A stretch of DNA of 64,000 nt from Stutzerimonas stutzeri KOS6 (GTDB taxonomy: Bacteria; Pseudomonadota; Gammaproteobacteria; Pseudomonadales; Pseudomonadaceae). Under the pieces are notes generated by a model. That model was given only the letters and a program-made list of their open reading frames with translations. It had not been told where the DNA came from and searched no databases. Positions 17,302 through 25,979 of the stretch are shown piece by piece. The number at the start of each line of letters is the position of its first letter. The stretch's first letter is position 1. The translations under genes were made by a program, and so were the position numbers. The stretch spans positions 61,898-125,897 of the forward strand of contig NZ_KK020678.1 of assembly GCF_000307775.2 (NCBI RefSeq), given 5' to 3'.

Positions 17302-17377
17302 GCCGGTGTAGCTCAGTAGGTAGAGCAGCGCATTCGTAATGCGAAGGTCGCAGGTTCGACTCCTGTCTCCGGCACCA
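17302..17377 (+). tRNA. tRNA-Thr (anticodon CGT)
   Basis: A full cloverleaf can be drawn: acceptor GCCGGTG, D-arm GCTC...GAGC, anticodon loop TTCGTAA, T-arm GCAGG-TTCGACT-CCTGT and encoded CCA. The anticodon region matches the Escherichia coli CGT threonine tRNA as I remember it. One acceptor pair (positions 6 and 67) is T-T, a mismatch. Confidence 0.95.
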
Positions 17378-17385
17378 ATGAAATC

Positions 17386-17418
17386 AAAGGGTTAGCTTCG
17401 GCTAGCCCTTTTGTTTTT
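17386..17418 (+). terminator. Rho-independent terminator after tRNA-Thr
   Basis: AAAGGGTTAGC and GCTAGCCCTTT form an 11-bp stem around a TTCG loop, followed by TGTTTTT. It begins nine bases after the tRNA CCA end. Confidence 0.9.
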
Positions 17419-17739
17419 GGGGCGGTGTCCGCGAAATTTTCCCTTTCTCGTCCACTAGCGGATCGCTTGGCCGGCGCAGCGCTGGAGGCTGTCGGTTTTC
17501 GCCTGGTCGTCGCTAACTACTGCATCCGTATTTGCCTGGACCACTCACGCTCATCGTCGTCGACAACGTCGAAAGGAGTGCGGTGGATCCGTTGCAGATA
17601 GGGCGATCGTACCGAAGACGGTCGAAATAGTTCGTAGAGCGGTGGTATGGCGAAGTGGATGCTCGAGAAAAGGATTGCGACTGGTATTAGGGGCCAGGCT
17701 GGATAATAATCACTCGCATTAAATGCGGTTTCGTTGACC
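17419..17739. other. Intergenic region with a dyad before the two-component genes
   Basis: About 320 bases with no supported gene. A perfect inverted repeat, CGCATT-A-AATGCG, lies at 17715-17727, about 12 bases before the response-regulator ATG, preceded by GATAATAATCA (from 17702). The position suits an operator, possibly for autoregulation. A minus-strand frame of about 74 codons starting in the same CATG is discussed under the rejected items. Confidence 0.45.
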
Positions 17740-18450
17740 ATGCCTGATACCACCGCCCCCGGCACGCGTCTGCTGGCCGTCGAAGACGATCCGGTCTTTG
17801 CAAGTCATCTGATCGACCATCTGCAGGCTACAGGCTATTCCGTGAGCCATTGCGAAGATGGCGAGGACGGCTTGCGCCGCGCGCAAGCGGAAGACTTCGA
17901 TCTGATCCTCATGGACATCATGTTGCCTGGCACCAGCGGACTGGAGATCCTCCAGCAATTGCGCCGCTGCCGTGGGGTGCCGGTCATCCTGATGTCCGCC
18001 CTTGGCAACGAGCAGGATCGCATCACCGGCTTCAGCCAGGGGGCGGATGATTACCTGCCCAAACCCTTCAGCCTGCGGGAACTGAGCGTGCGTATCGAGG
18101 CGGTCTTGCGGCGGGTCGCCTTTGAGCGCTCCGGTGAGCTGTCGTCGCTGGACAATGGCCCGCTGTGCTTCGACGAGGTGCGGCGGGATGTCGGCCGGGA
18201 CGGTCGCTGGGCCGGGCTGACGCCCAGCGAGTACCGTGTGCTCGTCGTACTCTGGCAACATGCCGGCAGCACGCTGAGCAAGGCGTTTCTCTACCAGCAG
18301 GCGCTGCATCGCGGCTATTCGAGCCACGACCGCAGTCTGGACATGCATGTCAGCCACGTGCGGCGCAAGTTGAAGGCGCTTGGCTGCAGTACGGTCCAGC
18401 TGGAGACGGTATGGGGCGCGGGTTATATGGTGACCCGAGGCGAGCGATGA
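17740..18450 (+). CDS. OmpR-family response regulator
   Basis: The 236-residue protein begins MPDTTAPGTRLLAVEDDPVF. The receiver domain has the acidic pair in VEDD, phospho-acceptor Asp in LILMDIMLPG and the conserved lysine in YLPKPFS. The C-terminal winged helix (GLTPSEYRVLVVLWQHAGST, then SLDMHVSHVRRKL) binds DNA. The ATG at 17740 is preferred over an in-frame TTG two codons upstream. Its stop overlaps the start of the kinase gene (ATGA). The stimulus is unknown. Confidence 0.9.
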   Translation: MPDTTAPGTRLLAVEDDPVFASHLIDHLQATGYSVSHCEDGEDGLRRAQAEDFDLILMDIMLPGTSGLEILQQLRRCRGVPVILMSALGNEQDRITGFSQGADDYLPKPFSLRELSVRIEAVLRRVAFERSGELSSLDNGPLCFDEVRRDVGRDGRWAGLTPSEYRVLVVLWQHAGSTLSKAFLYQQALHRGYSSHDRSLDMHVSHVRRKLKALGCSTVQLETVWGAGYMVTRGER

Positions 18451-19790
18451 GCCTGCCCTCGCGGCACTCGCTGTTCTGGCGACTGGCGCTGCTGCAGATC
18501 GGCTTCTGCCTGTCGATGATCTGGCTGAGCCAGTCCTGGACGCAATACGTATACGAGCGCAGTAGCTACCTGGCGGACGATTCGCGGGTGCAGCTGACGG
18601 ACTACGCGGGTGAAGCCGAGCGTGCCTGGCGCAGCGGGGGGCGCCCAGGTGTGCAGCGTTGGCTGGAGCACTTCCGGCAGCGCGAGGGCCGCTGGGCCGC
18701 GGTGGTCGGTCCGGATCTGCAATCACTGAGTAGCCAAACGCTCCAGCCGGACGACTACGCACGACTGAAAATGGTGCGCGGCATCGACTGGCGCGTCAGC
18801 CGCCGAAGCGGCGACACGCCGTACCTGAGCGTTCCGTTCCCGGAGGCGCCGGATGCCGGGCAGTTGATTATGCAACTGCCCGAGCGACTGATGCCCAGCA
18901 CGTCGCGATTCCTGCTGCAGGTGGTGATCAATATCGTCGTACCGGGACTGCTGGCACTGCTGCTCTGCGTATTGATCTACCGGCAGTTGATTCATCCATT
19001 GGTGCGTCTGCAGGCTCAGGCCAACGCCCTCAGGGCCGACCAGCTCGGCATGCGTTGTGCCGAGCTGATGGCGCGACGCGACGAGCTGGGCGAGCTGGCG
19101 CGGGCGCTCGATCATATGGCCGAACGCCTGCAGAGCGCCGTGAGCTTTCAGCGTCAGCTGTTACGCGATCTGTCCCACGAATTGCGTGCGCCGCTCAGTC
19201 GCCTACGCGCCGCGGCCGAGCGAGAACCCACAACTGGCCCCTTGAGCCAGCGGGTGACGCGGGAAGCGCAAGGCATGGAGCAGTTGATCGGCGGAATTCT
19301 CGAGTTAGTCTGGCTGGATACCGAACGTCCCTCGCTACCGCGCGAGGAGGTCGATGTGGCGGCACTATGGGACGTGCTGCGCGACAACGCCTGTTTCGAG
19401 TCGGGCTGGCACCCTGCGCGGCTGCCATGCCAACTGCCGGAAGGCTGTCGGGTTAGTGCTCATCTCAATGGCTTCGCCCAGGCCATGGAGAACCTCCTGC
19501 GCAACGCTATCCGGCATTCGCCGGTTGCGGGCTGCGTGTGCCTGGGCGGACGTCTCGATGGCGACAAGTGGCACCTGTGGATCGAAGACAGCGGCCCTGG
19601 GGTGCCCGATGACCAACTCGAGCTGATCTTTCGCCCGTTCACCCGGCTGAACGCCGCGCGTCCGGGTGGCGACGGCTTCGGCCTCGGGCTGGCCATTGCC
19701 CGGCGCATGGTCCAGCTGCAGGGCGGCGAGCTGTGGGCGGAAAACCTCGACCCGGGGCTACGCCTGCACTTGACCTTGCCAGCCGCATAG
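18447..19790 (+). CDS. Sensor histidine kinase
   Basis: The 447-residue protein has a first membrane segment at about 10-28, a periplasmic domain of about 125 residues, a second membrane segment near 157-177 (INIVVPGLLALLLCVLIY), a HAMP linker, the HisKA box with the phospho-acceptor His in DLSHELRAPLSRLR, and the ATPase domain with N box (ENLLRNAIRHSP) and G boxes (EDSGPGVPD, GFGLGLAIARRM). It pairs with the upstream response regulator. The arrangement resembles CpxA/PmrB-type envelope sensors, but no target gene is adjacent. Confidence 0.9.
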   Translation: MSLPSRHSLFWRLALLQIGFCLSMIWLSQSWTQYVYERSSYLADDSRVQLTDYAGEAERAWRSGGRPGVQRWLEHFRQREGRWAAVVGPDLQSLSSQTLQPDDYARLKMVRGIDWRVSRRSGDTPYLSVPFPEAPDAGQLIMQLPERLMPSTSRFLLQVVINIVVPGLLALLLCVLIYRQLIHPLVRLQAQANALRADQLGMRCAELMARRDELGELARALDHMAERLQSAVSFQRQLLRDLSHELRAPLSRLRAAAEREPTTGPLSQRVTREAQGMEQLIGGILELVWLDTERPSLPREEVDVAALWDVLRDNACFESGWHPARLPCQLPEGCRVSAHLNGFAQAMENLLRNAIRHSPVAGCVCLGGRLDGDKWHLWIEDSGPGVPDDQLELIFRPFTRLNAARPGGDGFGLGLAIARRMVQLQGGELWAENLDPGLRLHLTLPAA

Positions 19791-19980
19791 TTCGCAGCTG
19801 ATCGAGTCGAACGGAGCAGCATTCCTGCCGGTACGCCGACCCGCGGCTGCCGCAATGGCTGTCGAGGGCATGGCCGTCCAAGCGCGTGTCTGGGCCAAGC
19901 AGCTGCCCAGAGTTGGCGAATCGTGCCACGCGCTCTGCGTCAGGGCTCGGGCTGTCTCCGCTCAGCGCTTCGCTTGCTGG

Positions 19981-21045
19981 TCATGGCGCACGATAAGCGC
20001 CGTTTCCGGCCAGCACGGACCCGCCGACCCTGGCCTGTTCCGCCTCATGCAACTGCTTGGCCAGCGCCTCGGAAAAGCCCTGTACGGCAGACCAGCGTAG
20101 ATGGATGGCGTCGACGAAAGCGGCTGGCGGGGCGACCCATTCGCGATCGGCATTCCAGTACTGCGCCCCGGCATTACCGGCGATGGCGTCGGTCAGCTTG
20201 GCGTCGAAGCGGGCGAGAAAGCTGCCGTCGCCATCGACCTCGGCCTTCCACTGCGGATGCAGCGGCGTGGAAACCAGCAGCAGTTGCCGTTGCTCCTGTT
20301 GCAGGCGATTCGAAAGCCTGCTCAACGCGGCGAAACAGCTGTCGTCCAGCGAGTCCGGCTTGCCATAGAACAGGCCCCGGTCTGCCTGCGGTTCCAGCGG
20401 TCCGTCGCCATGACGGGTGAATACCAGCGGATCCCATTCGATCTCGTTGGCACGCTGCGCTTTGACCGTCCGTGCGTTGCGCAGCAGCGAGCGTGGCGAG
20501 AAGTAACGCATGTAGTAACCCCAGCGAGAGGCCTGCTGGTAGACGTAGCGGTCGACATCCTCACGGTCGAAGACTGCATCCGGCTCCTTCCAGCAACCGG
20601 CGAAGTCCTGCGGATCGACGATCATTACCACCTGGCGAATGGTCGGCTCGCGGTCCAGCAGCCAGTCGGCGACATAGCCCGCCTGGTTGGCGTGCAGCCC
20701 GCAGAACGCGCCATTGAGCGGGCGCAATCCGGGCGTCTGCTCGACCAGCACGTCGCCATCGACGTGGCGCCAGGCCACCGAGGAACCCACGATCAACAGG
20801 TTCGGTCGATCGATCGGATTGTGCCGCAGGAAATGCAGCTTTTCGTCCACGCACAGGCTGTTGGCGAAGGCCGGCGGCGGCAGGTTGTCAGTGTGGTTGA
20901 GCCAGGCGAGCACGCCTGCGAAGCCGCCGAGCATCCCGAACAGCCCGGCGAACATACCCAGCAGGTATCCGGCTCGTACCCGCCGTTGGTCTGCCTCGGC
21001 CCGGTCGACAGCGTCGCCCGGGCATGTATCGACGGTTCTGTTCAT
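19981..21045 (-). CDS. Membrane-anchored SGNH/GDSL-like protein
   Basis: The 354-residue product has one membrane segment at about 28-47 (LLGMFAGLFGMLGGFAGVLA) and a periplasmic domain that starts LCVDEKLHFLRHNPIDRPNL. The motif LLIVGSSVAW has the glycine-serine of an SGNH nucleophile, and FVDAIHLRW near the C-terminus supplies the matching DxxH. Such proteins accompany MBOAT acyltransferases and finish acyl transfer to polymers in the periplasm, as DltD and AlgJ/AlgX-like proteins do. It is the last gene of the operon, three bases after the acyl carrier protein gene, with a GGAGGACG ribosome-binding site inside that gene. Confidence 0.75.
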   Translation of the reverse strand: MNRTVDTCPGDAVDRAEADQRRVRAGYLLGMFAGLFGMLGGFAGVLAWLNHTDNLPPPAFANSLCVDEKLHFLRHNPIDRPNLLIVGSSVAWRHVDGDVLVEQTPGLRPLNGAFCGLHANQAGYVADWLLDREPTIRQVVMIVDPQDFAGCWKEPDAVFDREDVDRYVYQQASRWGYYMRYFSPRSLLRNARTVKAQRANEIEWDPLVFTRHGDGPLEPQADRGLFYGKPDSLDDSCFAALSRLSNRLQQEQRQLLLVSTPLHPQWKAEVDGDGSFLARFDAKLTDAIAGNAGAQYWNADREWVAPPAAFVDAIHLRWSAVQGFSEALAKQLHEAEQARVGGSVLAGNGAYRAP

Positions 21046-21048
21046 GAT

Positions 21049-21297
21049 TCAACGTCCTCCGAGCTTGGTCTGGATCAACTGGACGAAGTGGCCGACATTC
21101 TTCAGTGATTCGAGTTCGGCAGTGCGGAACTTGATACCGAAGCGTTGTTCGGCAGCCACGATCAGCAGTACATGGGTCTGGCTATCCCAGCCATCGATGT
21201 AGTCGGCTGTGGTTTCCGGCGTGAGGACGATATCGTCATCGTCGAACACATCGTGGAAGACCTGGGTCAGCGCCTGGAGAATTTCCATTTCATTCAT
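21049..21297 (-). CDS. Acyl carrier protein
   Basis: The 82-residue product starts MNEMEILQALTQVFHDVFDD. The phosphopantetheine attachment serine is in DGWDSQTHVLL, the usual DS motif at the start of helix 2. It is a dedicated carrier, not the fatty-acid AcpP (whose motif is GADSLD). The start overlaps the FkbH-like gene stop (ATGA), so the two are coupled, and its product is expected to carry the acyl group loaded by that protein. Confidence 0.88.
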   Translation of the reverse strand: MNEMEILQALTQVFHDVFDDDDIVLTPETTADYIDGWDSQTHVLLIVAAEQRFGIKFRTAELESLKNVGHFVQLIQTKLGGR

Positions 21298-23195
21298 GCT
21301 TGCACCTGGATGTGATGATTGATGGGAGCGCGCGAGGCCAGCTCGTAGCGCCAGAAACTTGCATCGGTGGTGGCGTTGGCAGGGGCGGGGCGCAGCTCGA
21401 AGCCGAGCCGCGGATAGTGTTCGGCGACCATGCCGTTGCGTTCGGTGCAGCGGTATTCGCCGACCAGTGCGCGCCAACCGGCTGCCTCCGCGGCGTTGGC
21501 CAGTACATCGAGCACGGCGGCCTCGACCTGGCGACCGAGCACGCGACAGCTCATCAGCCAGCTGTCGATGAGCAGTTCGTCCGCCGCGATGGCTGCATCC
21601 GGTCGCGCCAGCACTACGCTGATCAGCCCGTTGTCGCCGAACTTGTCTGCCAGTCGCAGGGCCAGCGCGATCGTTTGCGGGTCGCTGGCCATGCGCTCGA
21701 CCTCGGCCTCGGTGTAGCGGCGGGTGGTGAGGTTGAACTGGTTGGTCTTGTTGATCAGCTGTGTGGCACGGGCCAGTTCGGCCGGACCGATGCGCGTGAC
21801 GCGCAGAACCATCTGCAGCCCGCGCAGGTAGCCTTCCATGTCGGTGGCCTGGCTCAGGGCAGCCTTGCGTTCGGCGTTCAAGGCATAGCTGCGACCGCGC
21901 TCGGCGTCGTCGGTGGTGAAGGACACCGCTTCGAAATAGCCGGCCGCGGCGATGCAGGCGGGATAGTCGGCCACGTCTTCGGGCAGTTCCGGAACGGCTA
22001 CCTCCGGCAACTCGCGGCGAACGATGTCGCGCTCGGCCGGGTTGTCGTCAACGAACACCAGGCTGTCGAGGCCGATATCCAGCATCGAGGCGATGCGCCG
22101 CAGGTTGCCGGCCTTGTCTTCCCAGTTGGCGATGAAGGCTGCGATATCGCTGCGCTTTATCGCCATCTCCGGGTGCGTGAATGCCGCTTCGGCCACCTGT
22201 AGATCATTCTTGCTGCATACCGCCAGGATCACCCCGCGTCGTGCCAGCTGGGTGGCGTAGCGTTGCAGGGCCAGGAAGGCCTCGCCACTGGCGCTGCCCT
22301 GGCCGAGCTGGATGCCGGTGATGCCGTCATCGCCGATCACGCCGCCCCACAGGGTGTTGTCCAGATCCAGCACCAGGCACTTGCGTGACAGCCCCGCGAT
22401 GGCGGCGGCAACCCGGGCCAACTGGTCACCATAGAGCGGCGCCACCGTCGGGCTGATCAGCTGCTTGGCCTGGTGCCAGCGCACCGGGTCGGCCAGGCCA
22501 TTGCCGTACGCGGCAGCCTGCCAGGCGAGGTCGAGCAGCAGCACGCCGTCCTCGCGAGCGGCGTTGCGGATGGCCGCGTTCAGGCGCTCTATCAGTGCCC
22601 TGGGCGAGGCAGGCAGCAATGCCTCATATGAGCCGAACAGCGGTGGGTCGGCTGGCACAAGTGTCTGCTGCACGACTTGCGCGGCATAGCGCTCGCGGGC
22701 CCGGCGCCAGAGCAGGCGCAACTCCTCGATACGCTCATCGATAGCGGTATCCACCTGCTCCTGCGACGCCTGCAGGGGTAGCTGCAGCGGCGCGTCGCGC
22801 GCATCCAGTGCCAGCACTATCAGTTGAGGTGCGAAGGCGCTCAGTGCCGGATCGTCGGCCAACAAAGCCTGGCGGTACATGCCGTAAGGTGCCGCGTGCA
22901 GTGACAGCGCCATGCGGCGCTGCAGCCCGGCGACGCGAATGGCGGGCAGCAGGTGGTCGACCGTATGCGAGGCCAGCAGCGCCACGCGCAGGGGAGTCAG
23001 CCGCGCTGCCGCGGCATGCTCCTCGATTCCCGCGGCGGCCAACTTGTCCAGCCGTGCGGTCAGGGTGAAATCCCGTTGAAAGGCGGCCAGCCGGACGGCT
23101 TCGAGCAGCCGCTGCAGCGGGTCTTCGATGCGTTTGGCTTGGCTGATCGCGCCGGAGAGGTCCGGATGCGAAGCAAGCCAGGTGAGCTGTTGCAT
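21294..23195 (-). CDS. FkbH-like HAD-IIIC family protein (glyceryl-ACP synthase type)
   Basis: The 633-residue protein has an N-terminal SGNH-like region (about 70-250), a HAD phosphatase domain from about residue 272 (CLVLDLDNTLWGGVIGDDGI, then VFVDDNPAERD) and a C-terminal GNAT-like region (about 460-620, with QLINKTNQFNLTTRRYTEAE). FkbH proteins take 1,3-bisphosphoglycerate, remove a phosphate and load the glyceryl unit on an ACP; this is family knowledge. The adjacent ACP fits that chemistry exactly. Members in envelope clusters may load other short hydroxy-acids, so the acyl group here is not certain. Confidence 0.85.
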   Translation of the reverse strand: MQQLTWLASHPDLSGAISQAKRIEDPLQRLLEAVRLAAFQRDFTLTARLDKLAAAGIEEHAAAARLTPLRVALLASHTVDHLLPAIRVAGLQRRMALSLHAAPYGMYRQALLADDPALSAFAPQLIVLALDARDAPLQLPLQASQEQVDTAIDERIEELRLLWRRARERYAAQVVQQTLVPADPPLFGSYEALLPASPRALIERLNAAIRNAAREDGVLLLDLAWQAAAYGNGLADPVRWHQAKQLISPTVAPLYGDQLARVAAAIAGLSRKCLVLDLDNTLWGGVIGDDGITGIQLGQGSASGEAFLALQRYATQLARRGVILAVCSKNDLQVAEAAFTHPEMAIKRSDIAAFIANWEDKAGNLRRIASMLDIGLDSLVFVDDNPAERDIVRRELPEVAVPELPEDVADYPACIAAAGYFEAVSFTTDDAERGRSYALNAERKAALSQATDMEGYLRGLQMVLRVTRIGPAELARATQLINKTNQFNLTTRRYTEAEVERMASDPQTIALALRLADKFGDNGLISVVLARPDAAIAADELLIDSWLMSCRVLGRQVEAAVLDVLANAAEAAGWRALVGEYRCTERNGMVAEHYPRLGFELRPAPANATTDASFWRYELASRAPINHHIQVQA

Positions 23196-23216
23196 GCCTG
23201 GAACTCCTTTTCGTGG

Positions 23217-24755
23217 TCAGAACTGGAAGTAGAGAAACTCGGTGGGCGCCATGGAAAAGGCGATCGCCAGGGCGAAGAAGCCGAGTACGCCGACCGCCAT
23301 GCCGTGGATCGCCGTCGGACGCCAGGCGCTGATCGGCAGTAGCCGTTCAGTCCAGTGCAGCTGGGCCTGGTAGTTGAGTGCGGTGCGGAAGTGGCCCATC
23401 CACTGCTGTACGTTCGGCATGCCCCAGACAAACACCAGTAGCGCGGCGATGTAGACGAAATCGGAGCGATCCATCGCCGTGCTGGTCGGACTCAGGCCGA
23501 GCATGCCGCCGAGGATCGCCAGGGCCGCCGATACGTCGCTGGCACGGAAGAACACCATCGCCACGACCACGCAGCCAAAGGTCAGGGCGATAGCCGCTGC
23601 CTTGTGCCACCACAGGTCGCTATCCAGCTTCCAGCCCTGGCGCACCTTCCAGGCACGCCAGCCGTGAGCCACCACCAGATACAGGCCATGCAGCAGGCCG
23701 AACGCGACGAACTGCCAGCCCGCTCCATGCCAGACGCCGGAGATGAACATGGTGAACACGGTGGGGTAGGCGACCAGGGCGAAGAAGGTGCCGACTGTCA
23801 TCTTGCCGCGTCGCGGCTGCGGTTTGCCGGCGGCCATGCGCGCACGGGTCACGCGCAGCACGATGGGGTTATAGATGTAGGCCGTGAGAAAGCGTGTCAG
23901 CGTCATGTGCCAGCGCGACCAGTAGTCGATGACATTGCGCGCCTTGAACGGACTGTTGAAATTGGCCGGCAGGCTGATGCCGAACAGCAGCGCGAGGCCG
24001 ATGGCCATGTCGCTGTAGCCGGAGAAGTCGAAGTAGATCTGCAGGGTGTAGGTCAGCGCGCCGGTCCAGGCGTCGTAGAACGCCGGGATTGTGCCGTCGG
24101 CGGCCAGGTTGAACACCGGCGTGGCTTTCAGCGCGAGGGTGTCGGCGATCACCACTTTCTTGAACAGCCCGAGCAGGAAGACCGTCGCGCCCAGCGACAG
24201 GTTGTCGATGCGCGCGCGGAAGCTGCCGCGGTCGTTGAACTGCGCGAGCATCTCGCCGTGATGCGTGATCGGCCCGGCGATCAGTTGCGGAAAGAAGCTG
24301 ATGAACAGGCAGTAGTTGGCGAAATCGTGCTCCTCCACCACGCCGTCATGGGCATCGACCAGATAGGCGATCTGCTGGAAGGTGAAGAAGGAGATCGCCA
24401 GCGGCAGGATGATGTCTTCCACTCGCCAGCCGAGATCCAGCGCCGCATCCAGGGTGCCGAGCAGGAAACCGGTGTACTTGTAGTAGACGAGTAGCAGCAC
24501 GTTCGCCGCGACCGCCAGGCCCAGCACCAGGCGCGACGGATGCTGGCGCAGATAGCCACCGAGCAGGTAGTTGACCAGCATGCTGGCGACCAGCAACGGT
24601 ACATAGACCGGGTTCCACCAGCCGTAGAACACCAGCGAGACGATGGTCAGCCAGATCACCGCGAGTCGTTGACGACCCGATCCGGTCAGCACGAAAAAGC
24701 CGATCAGCACCACCGGAAGAAAACCGGCGATGAATTCCACTGAATTGAAAAGCAT
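23217..24755 (-). CDS. MBOAT family O-acyltransferase (AlgI/DltB-like)
   Basis: The 512-residue protein has about a dozen membrane segments. The MBOAT features are present: YFDFSGYSDMAIGLALLFGI, NFNSPFKARNVIDYWSRWH, and the catalytic histidine in SGVWHGAGWQF. AlgI-type proteins move acyl groups across the inner membrane to a periplasmic acceptor. It is the first gene of the operon, 21 bases before the FkbH-like gene. The likely donor is the acylated ACP made by the next two genes. No polysaccharide synthase is adjacent, so the acceptor is unknown. Confidence 0.9.
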   Translation of the reverse strand: MLFNSVEFIAGFLPVVLIGFFVLTGSGRQRLAVIWLTIVSLVFYGWWNPVYVPLLVASMLVNYLLGGYLRQHPSRLVLGLAVAANVLLLVYYKYTGFLLGTLDAALDLGWRVEDIILPLAISFFTFQQIAYLVDAHDGVVEEHDFANYCLFISFFPQLIAGPITHHGEMLAQFNDRGSFRARIDNLSLGATVFLLGLFKKVVIADTLALKATPVFNLAADGTIPAFYDAWTGALTYTLQIYFDFSGYSDMAIGLALLFGISLPANFNSPFKARNVIDYWSRWHMTLTRFLTAYIYNPIVLRVTRARMAAGKPQPRRGKMTVGTFFALVAYPTVFTMFISGVWHGAGWQFVAFGLLHGLYLVVAHGWRAWKVRQGWKLDSDLWWHKAAAIALTFGCVVVAMVFFRASDVSAALAILGGMLGLSPTSTAMDRSDFVYIAALLVFVWGMPNVQQWMGHFRTALNYQAQLHWTERLLPISAWRPTAIHGMAVGVLGFFALAIAFSMAPTEFLYFQF

Positions 24756-25322
24756 CTTCCCTTATTCCCTGCTCAGCGCACGTTCATCGCTGCCCAGGCC
24801 GCCTGCGAGGCGGGGCGATCCATCCTGTTCGGCCACCGTTTACTGCAGTCGCCCTACCGGCATCCTTCATCGCCGGCATCGCGCCATCCTCGGCCCCTTG
24901 CGGATGCTCGCTTGGAATGCGGTCTGTGGACCGTTATCCCCCTGAGCTCCTTTGTGTCGGACGTGAGGTTGTAAAAAAAAGTTTCGGCGGTGGTTTAACC
25001 ATCGGGCGCTTTTTTGTCGCACCTTCGGGAGGTCGCGGCTGGCGCGGCTTACAGGGTGCACCACTGGTCCACCTGGGCCCGGTTCGATGGACGGTCACGA
25101 TGACGGCACCTGTGCCGGGGTGTTCATTGGCTGGCGAGCAAGCGCCAGGGGCAGCGAATGTCGCTCGGCTTCAGCTGTCTGCGCAGCGGCTGGCGCCCGG
25201 CTGGGCTACAGATGATGGATAGCTCAAGCCCATGTTGCACACCAGCGAAGCGGTAGTTTGTCGGGTGAACTACCGATCCTCGGCTGCCTTCGAGTGGCAG
25301 GGTGTGCTTGCCTAGCTGCTGC
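24756..25322. other. Intergenic region between MBOAT operon and amide two-component genes
   Basis: About 567 bases. It must hold the promoter of the MBOAT operon. Short frames exist on both strands, but none has a convincing start, ribosome-binding site or family resemblance. I see no terminator, operator or RNA gene that I can support. Confidence 0.4.
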
Positions 25323-25979
25323 TCAGCGGCCAATGGCGGACATGGCGATGGCGGCGGCAGCCGTTCGGGTTTCCACGCCGAGCTTCACGTAGACGTGTTC
25401 CAGGTGCTTGTTTACCGTGCGTGGGCTTAGCCCGAGGATGTCGCCGATATCACGGTTGGTCTTGCCGCAGGACACCCAGTGCAACACCTCCACCTCGCGA
25501 CCGGTCAGTTGGAAGCGCTGGGTCAAGGTGGCCTGAATCTGCTGTTCATCGGCTGGTGCCTGTGCCTGTCGTGCGTCCTGCAGCGCGCGTGCGGTGCGCA
25601 GATGCGCGGCGACCCGGGCCAGTACCTGTTCCGGGTGGATCGGTTTGGTCACGTAGTCGATGCCGCCGGCCTCGAAACCGGCGAGCACATGCTCGCTCTC
25701 GGTCAGGGCGGTCATGAAGAGCACGGGTACGTCCTCCAGTTCGCTGCAAGCCTTGATCCGGCGGCAGGTATCGAAGCCATTGAGTCCTGGCATCATGGCG
25801 TCGAGCAGGACGATGTCCGGCTTCATTCGTTGCATGCGCTCCAGCGCACTGAAACCGTCGAGTGCCACCAGCACCATGTAGCCGGCCTGGTCGAGCGCGC
25901 CAGAGAGCAGGGCGAGGTTGTCGGGAACGTCGTCGACGATCATCACGATGCCCTGGCTTTGCGGATGATCAGGTTGCAT
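25323..25979 (-). CDS. LuxR/NarL-type response regulator of the amide module
   Basis: The 218-residue protein has a receiver domain (VMIVDDVPDN, phospho-acceptor Asp in VLLDAMMPGL, lysine in YVTKPIHP) and a C-terminal LuxR helix-turn-helix (LTGREVEVLHWVSCGKTNRD, then LSPRTVNKHLEHVYVKLGVE). Its start overlaps the end of the kinase gene by 11 bases, so the two form a two-component system. It probably controls the divergent transporter and the formamidase through the motif found at 29594 and 34999. Confidence 0.9.
   Translation of the reverse strand: MQPDHPQSQGIVMIVDDVPDNLALLSGALDQAGYMVLVALDGFSALERMQRMKPDIVLLDAMMPGLNGFDTCRRIKACSELEDVPVLFMTALTESEHVLAGFEAGGIDYVTKPIHPEQVLARVAAHLRTARALQDARQAQAPADEQQIQATLTQRFQLTGREVEVLHWVSCGKTNRDIGDILGLSPRTVNKHLEHVYVKLGVETRTAAAAIAMSAIGR

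Noticed and set aside
17517..17741. Minus-strand frame of about 74 codons with a hydrophobic stretch (WPLIPVAILFSSIHFAIPPL)
   Set aside because: It starts in the same CATG as the response regulator, has no good ribosome-binding site and no recognised family; kept out, although a small membrane protein is possible.
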